From Mixophyes australis (taxonomy: Eukaryota > Chordata > Amphibia > Anura > Limnodynastidae), in assembly GCA_036250195.1 (NCBI GenBank), contig JAVHZZ010000006.1, positions 74,569,869 to 74,633,868 on the forward strand: a DNA stretch of 64,000 nt, read 5' to 3'. Shown piece by piece: positions 32,882-44,239 of the stretch (its first letter is position 1; the number at the start of each line of letters is the position of its first letter). Under the pieces are notes generated by a model that worked only from the letters and a program-made list of their open reading frames with translations, had not been told where the DNA came from and did not search any database. Position numbers and translations under genes: made by a program.

Positions 32882-33895
32882 TATTTTTCAATATTATTAT
32901 TATTTATAATGTGCCACAGGTTCCGTAGCGCCGGATACAGAAGCAAGTAACAAATAGATGGGGTAATACACATAAATAGCACTGATGTGTGCGAGAAATG
33001 CTATGGAGACACACAGAGTGCAGCAAAATATATGACAGGGCATAAAAAGGGAGGAACAGACATGGAAAAATAGGTAGAGAGAGCCCTACCCGTAAGAGTT
33101 TACATTTTAAAGGAAGGGGTAGTGAGAGACAGTTGGACTAGCTAGGATAAAATGGAGATGGCAGGCGAAAGGAGAGGAGGTGATGGATAAGATGGTGAGG
33201 AGGTGGTAGGATAGGTAGCTTGAAAAGGAGAGTTTTGAGTGAATGTTTGAAGGACTAAGGTTGGGGGAGAGTCAAGTTAGGGGGTAGGGAGTTCCAAAGA
33301 ATGGGGGCAGCCAGGGCCGGATTAACCATAGGGCTAACTGGGCTACAGCCCAGGGGCCTATAGCATCCAGGGGGCCCCTGAAAGTGCTCAGCAGCAGTAT
33401 TGATCGGTCGGGGGCGATCAGTGCTGCTGAGCACTTTCCCTGCAGTCCTTCCCCGGCGCGCTGTAGTCTCCTTACTGAGGAGATCTCGTAAGTCTCACTC
33501 TCACGAGATCTCCTCAGTAAAGAGCGTACAGCGCGCCGGAGATGGCGGTAAGTGCCGAGGAAGGGGGGTTTGCGGGCGGCTCGGATCATCATGGGGGGGG
33601 GCCTAACGGGGGAATGGAGGCCCCCTTAGCCCAGGGGCCTCCATTCCCTTAATCCGGCACTGGGGGCAGCATGGGAGAAGACCTGGAGGCGAGCATGGGA
33701 GAAGGTAATGAGATTTGAATGGAGGCAGAGGTCAGAGGTGGAATAGAGTGGTCAGGTAGGTATGTACATTAAGACAAGGTTAGATATATTAGGGGGATAG
33801 TGTCAGTAAGGGCTTTGTAAGTGACAGTAAGGAGCTTCAACTAAATTCTGAAACAGATGGGGAGCCAATGAAGTTATTTACGCAGAGGAGTAGCG
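32882..33895 (-). mobile_element. Interspersed repeat (L2/SINE-tail related), split by a MITE
   Basis: It starts with TATTATTATTATTTATAATG, GTGCCACAGGTTCCGTAGCG, and includes CCCTACCCGTAAGAGTTTAC, GGTAGGGAGTTCCAAAGAAT, GGGGGCAGCATGGGAGAAG and ATGGGGAGCCAATGAAG. These blocks recur in frog and fish genomes as a long interspersed repeat ending in a TAAATAATAATA tail on the opposite strand. I do not see an RT. The MITE at 33,312-33,662 splits it. Confidence 0.5.
33312..33662. mobile_element. hAT-type MITE with 8-bp target duplication
   Basis: Ends CAGGGCCGGATTAACC and TTAATCCGGCACTG are inverted repeats. The flanking 8 bp GGGGCAGC (33,304-33,311 and 33,663-33,670) match exactly. The 351-bp body is non-coding and holds two strong palindromes: AGTGCTCAGCAGCAG facing CTGCTGAGCACTTT, and GAGGAGATCTCGTAAG facing CACGAGATCTCCTC, the latter nested in GGCGCGCTGTA / TACAGCGCGCC. 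It disrupts the surrounding interspersed repeat. Confidence 0.9.
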
Positions 33896-34247
33896 GAAAC
33901 ACCAGCCTAATTGCAGGTGGAGTGCATTTTTATGTCTGAGGCATCTCAGGATCCAAACATCACCAGCCTTCTGGCATTAGACCAAAACAGACCCCCCTTT
34001 CAAACAGTGGCAACTCCCCTCCCTACTAGGACAGATTTGTTTTTTTTCTCTTTTTATACCATTCAGTTTTAAACTCTTTGCCACCTGCACAAAAAACAGA
34101 TATTAATACCGTTGCGTCGCCCCATGCAAAGTTCAAACATCATCATGGCATAGACTATGCTTTTTTATATCTCTTATTACAGTACATCAAAAAATACATT
34201 ATATAAACACACCCACAAAATCCCATAACCAAAACACCCACTATTTT

Positions 34248-37200
34248 TTACCCAACACCCTGTCTAAATTTCACCACATCCAACCATTTTTTCACCTTCC
34301 ACACACCTTCCGCATTGAAACCACCACCGCCTTTCCTTTTATCAAACTGGTAACACATATAAAGCTTCCCTAATACTATCCTCATAACGTCATTCACCTC
34401 CCATTCTTCCCTTTTGTATACACACATATTCCTTGCATCCCATAATGCCTCCATCACACACGCCATCAAGAGCCACATCAATCTCTCTTTTACTTTACCA
34501 CATGCACCAATCCCAAACATAGCCATCTTCCATGAAATAACTTTCACACCACCTAATTCCTTACATAACCCACTCAAACCATTCCATACTTTCCGTGCAA
34601 ACCCGCAACTCCAAAAAACATGTAACACAGTCTCTCTCACACCACACCTTTCTCTAGGACAATCTTCCGTTCGAACCAAATCTCGTTTCTTTTGCACCAC
34701 ACGTACAGGCAACACACCTTGCAAACCCATCCAAACCACATCCTTCTATTTGTTATACCACACATCTAAGTCTTCTTCCATACCTCAGCCGCTTCTTTAG
34801 ACCGCAAATATTCTATATTACACATACTCTCACGCTCACGAAACATCCGCATAACCTTCTTTTTAACACAAAAATCTTTCATACTCACACCCAACAAATC
34901 ATTCTTCCTAACAAACTCCTCGACATATTCATACCACACCGGGCAACTGAAGGCCATCGGCACATTCAAAGATCTTTTCATCCATTTCAATCCACAAAGC
35001 ATCCATCCAGCAATATATCTAGTCATACACCCAGTTTTAGTCTTACTATCTACCATACTCACCACATTCGCTATATAATTTACACCCAAAAATCTCTCAA
35101 CATCCGGAAAATTCACACCACCTTTCGTTCTCACTTTCACAACATCCTCACATTTCAATCTTTCCATCTTGCACCCCCATAAAAATAAAAACATCATTCA
35201 TACAATCTTTCTTAGGCACCCATACAGGGGGGACGGGGACGGGGGGATGGAAAACACACGCAACATATAACAATAACGGCAGAATCACACTTTTCACGAT
35301 CAGAACCTTCCCAGTCATAGTCAAATCACGCAACATCCAAAAATCAAGCTTCCTCTTAACCTTACAAGCACATTCTTCCCAACTTGCACGCCCTTTCAGT
35401 TGTTCATCAAATTCCAAACCTAACACTTTAATCCCACCCTCCATACGTTCAGCTTCATCCAACCTCACATCCATATCACCAAGCACTCTAAATTTACTTT
35501 TACCCCAATTTATTTTAAAAGCCAACGCACTGCAGAAAAAACTAATATGTAGTCTGGCTCTATTCAGTGCCGCTTGACTCTGACACACCACGATCACATC
35601 ATCCATGTATCCCAGCACTTTTACACATTTACCACCACTCCCTGGCACTAACATCCCTCTCATAACCTTGTCATTCCTAACCATCTGCAACAAAGGCTCA
35701 ATCACACAGACAAACAACATAGGAGACATAGGACAACCCTGTTGTACACCAGACTTAACCAAAATTTTCTGACTCACCCACCCATTCACCAACACTCTAC
35801 AAAAAGCTTTATCATACAGACTTCTTACATTCGCTACAAACACACTTGGAATCCCATTCTCAACAACACACGAAACATAAACTCATGCGACACTGTCAAA
35901 CGCTTTCTCAAAATCCAAACTTACGGGCACACAATTCTGTTTTCTAACCATGCAGTCACCAATCATATCTCTAACTAACATTAAAGTTGTCACTCATACG
36001 CCTTCCAGGAACCGCACACACCTAATCCTCACCCACAATCGTACCAATCACTCTCCTCATCCTGCCAGCCAACACCTTTGCATACAACTTGTAATCAGCA
36101 TTTAATAATGTGATAGGCCTCCAGTTGCCCAGCGCCCTTCTATCACCTTTTTTGAAAATCAACACAGCCATACCTTCACACATTGTCTCACTTATTCTGC
36201 CAGTCGCCCACATAAACTTACATACTTCCGTCAAATCCGCACCCACACATTCCCAAAAAAATGTATACACTTCCACAGGCAACCCATCCACACCTGGTGT
36301 TTTGTTCTCACGTGCATCATTCACAGCCATTTTCACCTCATGCTCCAAAATTTCATCCATTAGGTCATTCTTATCTATTTCACAAATCTCCTCAGTCAAA
36401 ATATTCAAAACCTCATCAGCCATACCCTGATCACACACCCTCCTTTCATACAGCTCAGAATAGAAACGCTCCACTTCATTCACCATTCTATCACCTATAA
36501 CTACATCACCCTCACAATCATACACACCATCCATATCCTTACTCGCATTACACATTTTCTTGAAAAAGAATCTAGTACACTTTTCATCTTTTTCCATACA
36601 CTCCACTTTCGCACGAAAAACAATCTCTCTACCCCTTTTACTCATAATTTTATTAATGGTACACCTTTCTTTCTTAATCTTTTCTTGCACATCTACACCC
36701 ATAACTCTCAATCTATACAAAGTATCCAATCTTTATTTAAACATTCATACCTCTCTCTTTTCTCTTCCGCTTTCCTGTAACCACAACCCTTAAAATACAC
36801 TTTCATTCTCCCTTTCACCCAATCCCACCATTCAAGCACATTTTCAAACTCACCCTTACACTGCCTCCTTCACACATACTTCCTTTCAAACTCCTTCCTT
36901 ATTTCCAAATCATCCAACAATCTCACATTCAGCTTCCATACACCCCTTCCATACATATTCGCAGTCTTCCCACTCACATTACATATCAAACATTCATGGT
37001 CAGTGAAGTACATTCTTACCTGTTCCATCCGCTCACATTCCATCCCTTTCGACACAAACACATAATCTAAACGTGAACTTACACCCCCTCTATCTGCGTG
37101 GTGCGGTGGTGGTCTCCCCAAGCATACCACAGCCACATCTGTCAAAGAAAAATCCAATATAATTTGCTTCAGCAAATTCCCTGTGAAATCTAACCCTCCT

Positions 37201-37609
37201 GCTTGTCCACCCACTCGCCCCTCTTTCTCAACAATACAATTCATATCCCCTACTAATATAATGGGCACTCTCCCGGGAAGAAATAGTTTTATTTTTTCAA
37301 AAAGTTCGCATACACACACATCACTCGCACTTTCCACCCCCTATAACTAAGAAAAACAACAATACACCTTCCCTCTTCAACAACAATATATCTGTCTAAC
37401 ACCACCCCCTTATTATTTACTAAAATCCCAACACCATCATTTTTAATCACCTGTGAACCCGACCACACACACACCCCATTTTGCCACCCACCCCGTGGAA
37501 ATTCCCCTTTCAACCCACATTCTTGGAGACAATAGATATCTGCATTAATTCCCTTTAGATCTTGCAATATTACTTGCACGTCTCTGCTTGTTGGTAATTT
37601 ATCTGACAT
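34248..37609 (-). pseudogene. Tx1 ORF2: endonuclease-reverse transcriptase, broken
   Basis: In sense order: endonuclease start DIYCLQECGLKGEFPRGGW (37,609-37,289), VPIILVGDMNCIVEKEGR (GDxN), GVSSRLDYVF and TDHECL (37,337-36,870). RT follows with KTPGVDGLPVEVY and LGNWRPITLLNADYKLYAKV (36,729-36,022), SGVQQGCPMSPMLF and LGYMDDVIVV, the catalytic YMDD-type box (35,843-35,148). A C-terminal CPRERCGVRETVLHVFWSC zinc segment lies in 34,739-34,248. These are in the right order for an L1/Tx1 ORF2, about 1,120 codons in total. Six frames are needed, meaning at least five breaks. The product would nick target DNA and reverse-transcribe element RNA there. Confidence 0.9.
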
Positions 37610-37764
37610 TGACAGATGCTATTTTCAGGCTGCTGTTTTCCCTACCTGCCATTATTTTTTGAAAACAAATTTATGAAAAAGCAAAAAACCTATATAACAT
37701 CAGCAATATTCATCTTAATCAATATTATCAAACAAAGCCATAATCATTAATAAATTTGACACTA

Positions 37765-39287
37765 TCATCCGTTGTCAGAATACTCCTCCTGCCCAGCCAG
37801 CCTTGCAATATTTAGCATGGGCGTGCCAAACATTGAACTAGATCCAACACTTTGGGGAGACATCTCCATCGGACTCTTAGGACTCTGGGACAAGGGAGTC
37901 CCTCCCCCAGGACTACGAGCAGCTTCAACCAGATCTTTATCGATAGCGTCCATTATCTGCAGGGGGTCAAAAGGTGCAGGAGCACCTTCCTCATATCACG
38001 GTTTCTTCTTTCTTCGGCTATCCTGAGTCGCTTTACGCACAGGAATCTTAGTGTGCTCACTTATTGCTGAGACATCTGACATCTCGCTCTCATCCCCTGA
38101 CTTGACGTCTTCAATCAGGGCAGACACACTCTCCATAGGTGACTCGCATTCCACAATGTTTGCTGTGCCGGCCACAGCACTCTCTTCTGCAGCCATAACT
38201 TGCAAACACTCCTCCGCTCTCCCACCAGCAGTTTCAGCTGCTGGCGACGGGTCCTGTCTAGGTACACTGGGGGATCCAGCATCACGCTGCACCACAGGTG
38301 ACGCAGCTGGCGTTACTACTCTCGCTGTCTCTTTCCCATAAACAAAACGACAGACCTCCTCTCTCTCATTCTGTATTGGCAACAGCTTCGACCCTTACTC
38401 TTTCCTTTGCTGCACAAATACTGGGCAGCTTCTAAATGTGTGGTTGACTGCACCACACAGGTCGCATTTTCGATCATCGGGGCACCTGTTGGCTTCATGC
38501 CCCACCCTGCCACAGTTCTTACAAGGCTTTTCCCGTGTACACTCATTCATTAAATGACCAAACTGAAAACACCTTCTACAAAAGCGAGGTTGGCTAGGGT
38601 AATATAGGAAGCACCTGCTCCCACCGATTGAAAAATTTGCAGGGGGATGCATAGTTGCCCCAATGCTGTTACTGTCTGGCTTCAACTTTGCCCAAAACTT
38701 TATTTTCCCATTGTAGATCAGGAACTTATTCTTTAGTCTTTCCCCAGATTTGAAGTAGTCACAGTACCTCTTCAAGAAGGCCTGTATATAATGTGGCTCC
38801 AAATAAGGGTTATTGGACAGTGATAGGAATTTCTTGCCCTGAAAACAGGCCAGTCACAATAATTCCACCCAATATAGGGGCTTTCCTTGTGCTTTCTTAG
38901 AAATTCAAAAACCCTAATACAGTCACACCAGTTGAAGAAGGTTATATCATAAAGACCCTGACTTGGAAAGTCTTGTAGGCATAAGAGATCTTTACTTATC
39001 TGTACTCTTCCAGAACTTCAAGACGATGTAGTCCAAGTTACAGGTCACTCTTCTTCCACAGAAAAACGGATAGTATTTTTCACTGCAGCCATACTGCCAA
39101 TTCACAAGATCCAAAGCAAACGAAGCTACTAGACGATCACTCCCCGACGCTGGGAGGCCCCACGGAAAGACCTCCAGAAAAACCCTCAAGCCAGACCACG
39201 CTGGGCAATAAACCCTACACGTGATCTAGCTAAAAGTGTACAGGGAACAAACGGTGCATCTATCTGCCACTTTATGCTTTTGGCCAT
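37765..39287 (-). pseudogene. Tx1 ORF1: RNA-binding protein with three CCHC knuckles, broken
   Basis: The sense frame appears to start at MAKSIKWQIDAPFVP (39,287). It continues after a stop near 39,188 as FLEVFPWGLPASGSDRLV, then FLKRYCDYFKSGERLKNKF (38,770). Three knuckles follow in 38,600-38,415: CRRCFQFGHLMNEC, CKNCGRVGHEANRC and CDLCGAVNHTFRSC. An acidic, Ser/Pro/Glu-rich tail reaches 37,765. Knuckles of this kind bind nucleic acid. At least three frame changes or stops occur. Confidence 0.82.
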
Positions 39288-39307
39288 GAAAAAGTGTTTA
39301 TTGGGGG

Positions 39308-39315
39308 GTAAGAGG
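39308..39315 (+). repeat. Target duplication of hAT copy A, left
   Basis: GTAAGAGG, identical to 43,758-43,765 on the other side of copy A. Confidence 0.95.
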
Positions 39316-39630
39316 TAGGGATGTGCACCGGCGACTTTTGAGGTCTCGTGTTTTGTGTTTTGGATCCGGATTTTCATTATTTTTGGGGTTCGGATTTGTC
39401 TCGCAAAACACTTGACGAAAGGTCTCGGTTCGGATTTAAGGTTTTGGATTCGGATTTTTTTTAAAAAAAACATAAAAAGTTTAAAAATCAAGTTTTTGGG
39501 CTTATTTTCACTCCTACGCTATTATTAACCTCAATAACATTCAATAACAAGCATTTCCACTAATTTACAGTGTATTCTGAACACCTCACAATATAGTTAT
39601 TAGTCCAAAACGTTGCAACGAGGTATCTTT

Positions 39631-40310
39631 CTGGACTGCGTAGAGGAGTGGGTCACCACAATATATATAATAAGAAAAACATCAACTTGTATGATTCGCA
39701 CCAATAAATGTACCTGGACTGCGTAGAGGAGTGGGTCACCACAATATATATTAAAAACCCTGAACTTGTATGATTCGCACCAATAAATGTATCTGGACTG
39801 CGTAGAGGAGTGGGTCACCACAATATATATAATAAGAAAACCATCAACTTGTATGATTCGCACCAATAAATGTACCTGGACTGCGTAGAGGAGTGGGTCA
39901 CCACAATATATATTAAAAACCCTGAACTTGTATGATTCGCACCAATAAATGTATCTGGACTGCGTAGAGGAGTGGGTCACCACAATATATATAATAAGAA
40001 AACCATCAACTTGTATGATTCGCAGCAATAAATGTATCTGGACTGCGTAGAGGAGTGGGTCACCACAATATATATAATAAGAAAACCATCAACTTGTATG
40101 ATTCGCAGCAATAAATGTACCTGGACTGCGTAGAGGAGTGGGTCACCACAATATATATAATAAGAAAACCATCAACTTGTATGATTCGCACCAATAAATG
40201 TACCTGGACTGCGTAGAGGAGTGGGTCACCAATATATATTAAAAACCCTGAACTTGTATGATTCGCAGCAATAAATGTACCTGGACTGCGTAGAGTAGTG
40301 GGCACTGGGC
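39631..40310. repeat. Subterminal tandem array in hAT copy A, 9 units
   Basis: The landmark CTGGACTGCGTAGAGGAGTG begins at 39,631, 39,714, 39,793, 39,876, 39,955, 40,038, 40,121, 40,204 and 40,281. The spacings are 83, 79, 83, 79, 83, 83, 83 and 77 bp. The pair 83+79 equals 162, a multiple of 3, so the minus strand stays open for 142 codons without encoding a protein. Copy B has the same array with fewer units. Confidence 0.95.
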
Positions 40311-40504
40311 ACCACAATAAAATATATAAAAAACCTTCAACAGGTCTGCATTACACTGCACATACGGCTGCTCCTCCATCCTCTCCATCATATACATGTT
40401 GGAGTTTCAGCATGTGACAACCTCTTGTTTTTGATAATGTCAGTGCATTTTGAATATTTTTCAATTTGCCCCACACCACTGAATGTACTTTATCTATGAT
40501 ACGC

Positions 40505-40790
40505 ATCTATCTATCTTGACTGCGTAGTGTGGTGGCCCCGGTACACAATTTGGTACCGAGGCCACAATATAATTAAAAAACCCTCCACGGGTCAGAATTC
40601 CACCAAAAAAGGGTATGGACTGCGTAGTGTGGTGGCCCCGGTACACAATTTGGTACCGAGGCCACAATATAATTAAAAAATTGGGCATCAACTGTCACCG
40701 TTGTTTAATATCTGATACACCTAAATATGGACTGCACAGTGTAGTGGCCCCGGTAGTAAATTTGGTGCCGGGGCCACAATACCTCCTCCA
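40505..40790. repeat. Second subterminal repeat in hAT copy A, 3 units
   Basis: Three copies of GACTGC(G/A)(T/C)AGTGT(G/A)GTGGCCCCGGTA followed by AATTTGGT(A/G)CCG(A/G)GGCCACAATA, each containing an inverted pair GGCCCCGGTA / TACCGAGGCC. Copy B has two related units at 51,822-51,970. Confidence 0.85.
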
Positions 40791-41289
40791 ACTTCCAAGT
40801 GTAGTGTTTATAAAGACAGACAGCGTCGAAGTGTTATTAGTTGACTTTCTTAACCCTAAAATTGTCCCTGTTGCAAATATTCGTGCAATGGACAGTTACT
40901 TTTTTATTGAAAGACTCAAGCTTTCAAGTGTAGTGTTTATAAAATATAAACAACAATACAGTAGTTTTAGAGCACGTCAATACCTCTTGTTTTAAATTAT
41001 GACACGGCATTTTACTTTTGGTTTAATTTCTTGAATATATTTAAATTTGGTTTTACTTTTTGAACATGGCAAACGACTGTTGATTGGTCATATAATGCAA
41101 AAAAAAAAGTTCCAAGATGGAATTGTCCTTGGGCCCTCACACCCACCCTTATGTTGTTGAAATAGGACATGCACACTTTAACAAACCAATCATTTCAGCG
41201 ACAGGGCCTACCAAACAACTGTGGCTGAAATGATTGGTTTGTTTGGGCCCCCACACCAATAAAACAATTCATCTCTCCCTGTACAAACT

Positions 41290-41645
41290 AAACAGGCTCT
41301 ACTGAGGAAAGATGTGGTCCTCATCCTCAACCTCTGATTCCTCTCCCCCTAGTGTGTACTTCCTCCTCCTCACACATTATCAATTCGTCCCCGCTGGACT
41401 CCACAACCACAGTCCCTCTGTACTGTCTGGAGTGCAGTGCTGTACTTCATTGAGGAATTGATTATTCATTTTTATAAACATCATTTTTTCAACGTTGTGA
41501 GGAAGCAACCTCCTTCGCCGCTCACTGACCAGGTTCCCCGCTGCACTAAAAACTCTTTCCGAGTACACACTGGAGGGGGGACAACTCAGTTAAAAAATAG
41601 AGCCAGTTTGTACAGGGGCTTCCAAACTGCCTTTTGGAGTTCTAC
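41290..41645 (-). pseudogene. hAT transposase C-terminal dimerisation remnant (copy A)
   Basis: The minus frame 41,568-41,380 reads VYSERVFSAAGNLVSERRRR and LLPHNVEKMMFIKMNNQFLN, nearly identical to residues 744-783 of the copy B transposase. The preceding part (GGCAGTTTGGAAGCCCCTGT as reverse complement) is present but shifted in frame near 41,590. Everything N-terminal to this, including the D residues and BED finger, has been lost. It cannot encode an active enzyme. Confidence 0.92.
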
Positions 41646-41930
41646 CACGTCACTACCTGTAGTTAATTTAGATTGCAAGGCTTGTAAATATAAATACTTT
41701 GAAGATAAAAAAAGCAGGCTGCACAGACTGTGGAGCTAGAAAGTGAAATTAAATGGACCACGTTACTTTGGTGGCTATCTATGCCCCCCCCGCCCTAGTT
41801 GAATATAAATAAAGCAGCCTGCATAGACTGTAGAACTAGAAATTCAAATATACAAAGAAATGGACAAAGGCAGTTTGGTATCTGTCTGCATCAGATCCCC
41901 TCTCCACTAGGAGTAAAACAGAAAACTTTT
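41646..41930. other. Non-homologous interior of hAT copy A
   Basis: About 285 bp at the deletion site has no counterpart in copy B. It contains two related stretches, AGCAGGCTGCACAGACTGTG and AGCAGCCTGCATAGACTGTA, each followed by a similar (G)AACTAGAAA sequence. It is either filler captured during gap repair or an ancestral segment lost from B. Confidence 0.6.
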
Positions 41931-42287
41931 CAGCCGTTATATAATCTAGAATATAAATAGAAATTGAGAAAGGCAATTTGGTATCTGTCTGCATCATAAT
42001 CATCAACATCCTCCTCAGCGCCAGCTACATCAATATCCTCCTCCCAGTGTACAACATTCACACCTTCATTAGCCAAATCTGTAACTGGACTGTGGGTGAT
42101 CCTTCCAGCATATGCAGAGGGCGTGCTGCAAATGCTGGATGGAGTCACCTCTTCCCGTACAGTGATGGGAAGGTCAGGGTTCACAACCAACAACACCCTT
42201 GGACTCGCCTTGGGGATTTGTGATGTCATCTGTTTAGAAGGCAGAGTTCTTTGCTGTTTTGTTGTTGTTGCTGACAGCATAACTCTC

Positions 42288-42698
42288 TTAAATTTTTTGT
42301 AGGGGGGGGGGGGGGGGAGGAGGGCTTAGATCCTTGGGTGAAGCTGGACCACTAGTCATGAACACAGGCCAGGGCCTAAGCCGTTCCTTGCCACTACGTG
42401 TCGTAAATGGCATATTGCCAACTTTACGTTTCTCCTCAGATGATTTTAAGTTTCTCTTTTTGCTATTTTTTGAGAACTTGGGCTTTTTAGATTTTACATG
42501 CCCTGTACTAGGAGATTGGGCATCGGGCTTGCCAGACGACGTTGATGGCATTTCATCGTCTATGTCATGACTAGTGGCAGCAGCTTCAGCATTAGGAGGA
42601 AGTGGGTCTTGATCTTTCCCTACTTTATCCTCCAAATTTTGGTTTTCCATTATATGTAGCACAAGAGAGCGTACCCCTAAGCCACACACACTCGGCAA
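42288..42698 (-). pseudogene. N-terminal frame of hAT copy A
   Basis: A frame of 136 codons, rich in S, K, E and P (EDKVGKDQDPLPPNAEAA, KSKKPKFSKNSKKRNLKSSE), ends in a run of prolines encoded by a poly-C tract and a stop. It corresponds to 48,316-48,699 in copy B. The basic stretch could be a nuclear localisation signal. The next frame (42,280-41,930: ITVREEVTPSS) continues the homology after a frame change at the poly-C tract, then runs into the deletion. Confidence 0.7.
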
Positions 42699-42719
42699 AG
42701 CCTTTAAAAATTATATGCG

Positions 42720-43510
42720 GCACAGGAGAGTAGCACTGGACTTATACTGCTGAATCAGTGAACTTTGTAATAGCAGTACCACTGGACTTATACACTGCTG
42801 AATCAGTGAACCTTGTAATAGCAGTACCACTGGACTTTTACTGCTGAATGTGTGAACTTGGTAATATTGCAGTACCAATGGGCTTATATACTGCTGGATT
42901 GGCTTTGCAAATTTGGTTATAATTATTTTATTTTTTAATTTTTAATTTTTATTTTTTTTATAACTTTTTTTTTATTTTTTAAAAACTTGTGAATAATGGG
43001 GAAATAACTATGCCCTTAGAAGCACAGAGCACAGGACACAGCACCACTGGACTGAACAGGACACAGCGCAGGACCCAGCAGCACTACTGAACTCAGCAGG
43101 ACAGAGCACAGGACACAGCACCACTGGACTGATACTGCAGAATGTGTGAACTTTGTAATATTGCAGAACCACTGGACTTTTACTGCTGAATGTGTGAACT
43201 TGGTAATATTGCAGTACCAATGGGCTTATACTGCAGGATTGGTTGTGCAAATTTTGTTGTAATTAAAAAAAAATGTAATTATTTTTTTGTATTTTTTTTA
43301 AATAACTTTTTTTTATTTTTTTTAAACACTTTGGAATATTGGGGAAATAACTATGCCCTTAGAAGCATAGAGCACAGGACACAGCACCACTGGACTGAAC
43401 AGGACACAGCACAGGACCCAGCAGCACCACTGACCTCAGAAGGACAGAGCACAGGACACAGCACCACTGAACTGAGCACAGCACAGCACAGCACTGAACA
43501 GCACGAGATA
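42720..43510. repeat. 5' leader repeats of hAT copy A
   Basis: Repeated blocks contain ACTGCTGAATGTGTGAACTT, GGTAATATTGCAGTACCAAT and CACAGGACACAGCACCACTG(GACTGA), with A/T-rich runs between them. Two main units are visible here and about three in copy B (47,310-48,310, inverted). They explain the Cys/Ser/Val-rich short frames on the minus strand. Confidence 0.8.
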
Positions 43511-43757
43511 TAGCAGGACAGAGGACCACCTAACACACCCTCCCTCTACCCTGATCAATGCCCGAGTGAAGATGGCGGCGACTAGCGGGGAATTTATAGG
43601 ATCCGAGTATCGCGAGATCCGACAACGGGATTATGAGTCAGAGCCTCAGTTTCAGATTTGAATTTGGCGCCAATACCCGGATCTGTCTCGGATCCGACTC
43701 GGATCAGCAACGTTCGGGTGGGCTCGGATTTCAAAAATCCGAGTGCGCTCATCTCTA

Positions 43758-43765
43758 GTAAGAGG
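43758..43765 (+). repeat. Target duplication of hAT copy A, right
   Basis: GTAAGAGG, the partner of 39,308-39,315. Confidence 0.95.
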
Positions 43766-43959
43766 CAGCCTATGCACATCCCCAGGTGTGTGGCCACACC
43801 TACCCGTCCAGATTCCCAGCACTACAAAGTTGGGACAGATGGTTCATAGTCTAACCACCTAATGCCCAGTTATGTTCTATTAAAAAAGGACCAAGCAAAA
43901 ATAAAACAAAAATAAAATACCATTGCCTTACAACGCTCAGAACATAGCAGCTGTAAAAT

Positions 43960-44235
43960 ATCTTAACAATCCTCAAACACCATCGCCTTTCACTAAAAAT
44001 ATTTTCGCGACCTCCGCTTGCACTTTTTACAAACGCCGCATCTGAGAACCTAGTAACAACGAACAGCTTTGACTGACAACTAGCTCGTCCAATAAATTGA
44101 ATGGTATGGGCGGTATTAACGAGAAATCCGACAATCACTGAGATTGTGGGCGGGACGGTGGGTGTTTCTGAGACACGTGTACAAGGAAAGCAGGAAGTGG
44201 TCTGCAGCGGCTCAGGTGAGAAACTGAACAGGTGT
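43960..44235 (+). promoter_or_regulatory. Candidate host promoter and non-coding first exon
   Basis: This GC-richer block has features unlike its surroundings: GTCCAATAAATTG (CCAAT-like, about 44,088-44,100), GGGCGGGACGG (Sp1-like, 44,150-44,160), CACGTG in GACACGTGTAC (an E-box, about 44,173-44,183), and GGCTCAGGTGAGAAACTG, a good splice donor with CAG|GTGAG near 44,212-44,219. No TATA box is evident. It matches neither copy of the flanking hAT. If real, transcription would run to the right. This is inference from short motifs. It could also be part of an unrecognised repeat. Confidence 0.35.
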
Positions 44236-44239
44236 GTTT

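Larger units (their letters stand above)
39316..43757 (-). mobile_element. hAT transposon copy A, internally deleted
   Basis: Minus orientation: the 5' terminus at 43,757 (TAGAGATGAGCGCACTCGGA as reverse complement) and the 3' terminus at 39,316 (TAGGGATGTGCACCGG). The flanks carry the identical 8-bp duplication GTAAGAGG at 39,308-39,315 and 43,758-43,765. Homology to copy B (47,085-52,923) covers both end regions, the N-terminal frame and the transposase C-terminus, but the BED finger and catalytic core are missing. The element was inserted into the Tx1 LINE only about 20 bp upstream of the presumed ORF1 start. It would be non-autonomous and would depend on transposase from a copy such as B. 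Confidence 0.95.
34040..43860 (-). mobile_element. Tx1-clade LINE, near full length, interrupted by hAT copy A
   Basis: A long non-LTR retrotransposon lies on the minus strand: 5' UTR (43,860-43,766), the hAT insertion (43,757-39,316), ORF1 (about 39,287-37,765) and ORF2 (37,609-34,248). ORF1 has three CCHC zinc knuckles and ORF2 has an APE-type endonuclease, RT and a C-terminal CCHC segment. That combination, with the FMGV/NWRPITLLN-type RT sequence, fits the Tx1 group of L1 elements first found in Xenopus. Multiple frameshifts make it inactive. The plus strand is markedly A/C-rich, so the sense strand is G/T-rich. The 3' border near 34,040 and the 5' border are approximate. Confidence 0.85.

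Noticed and set aside
39600..40028. 142-codon minus-strand protein with repeats
   Set aside because: It is the 83/79-bp array of the hAT 3' end, open because 162 is divisible by 3.
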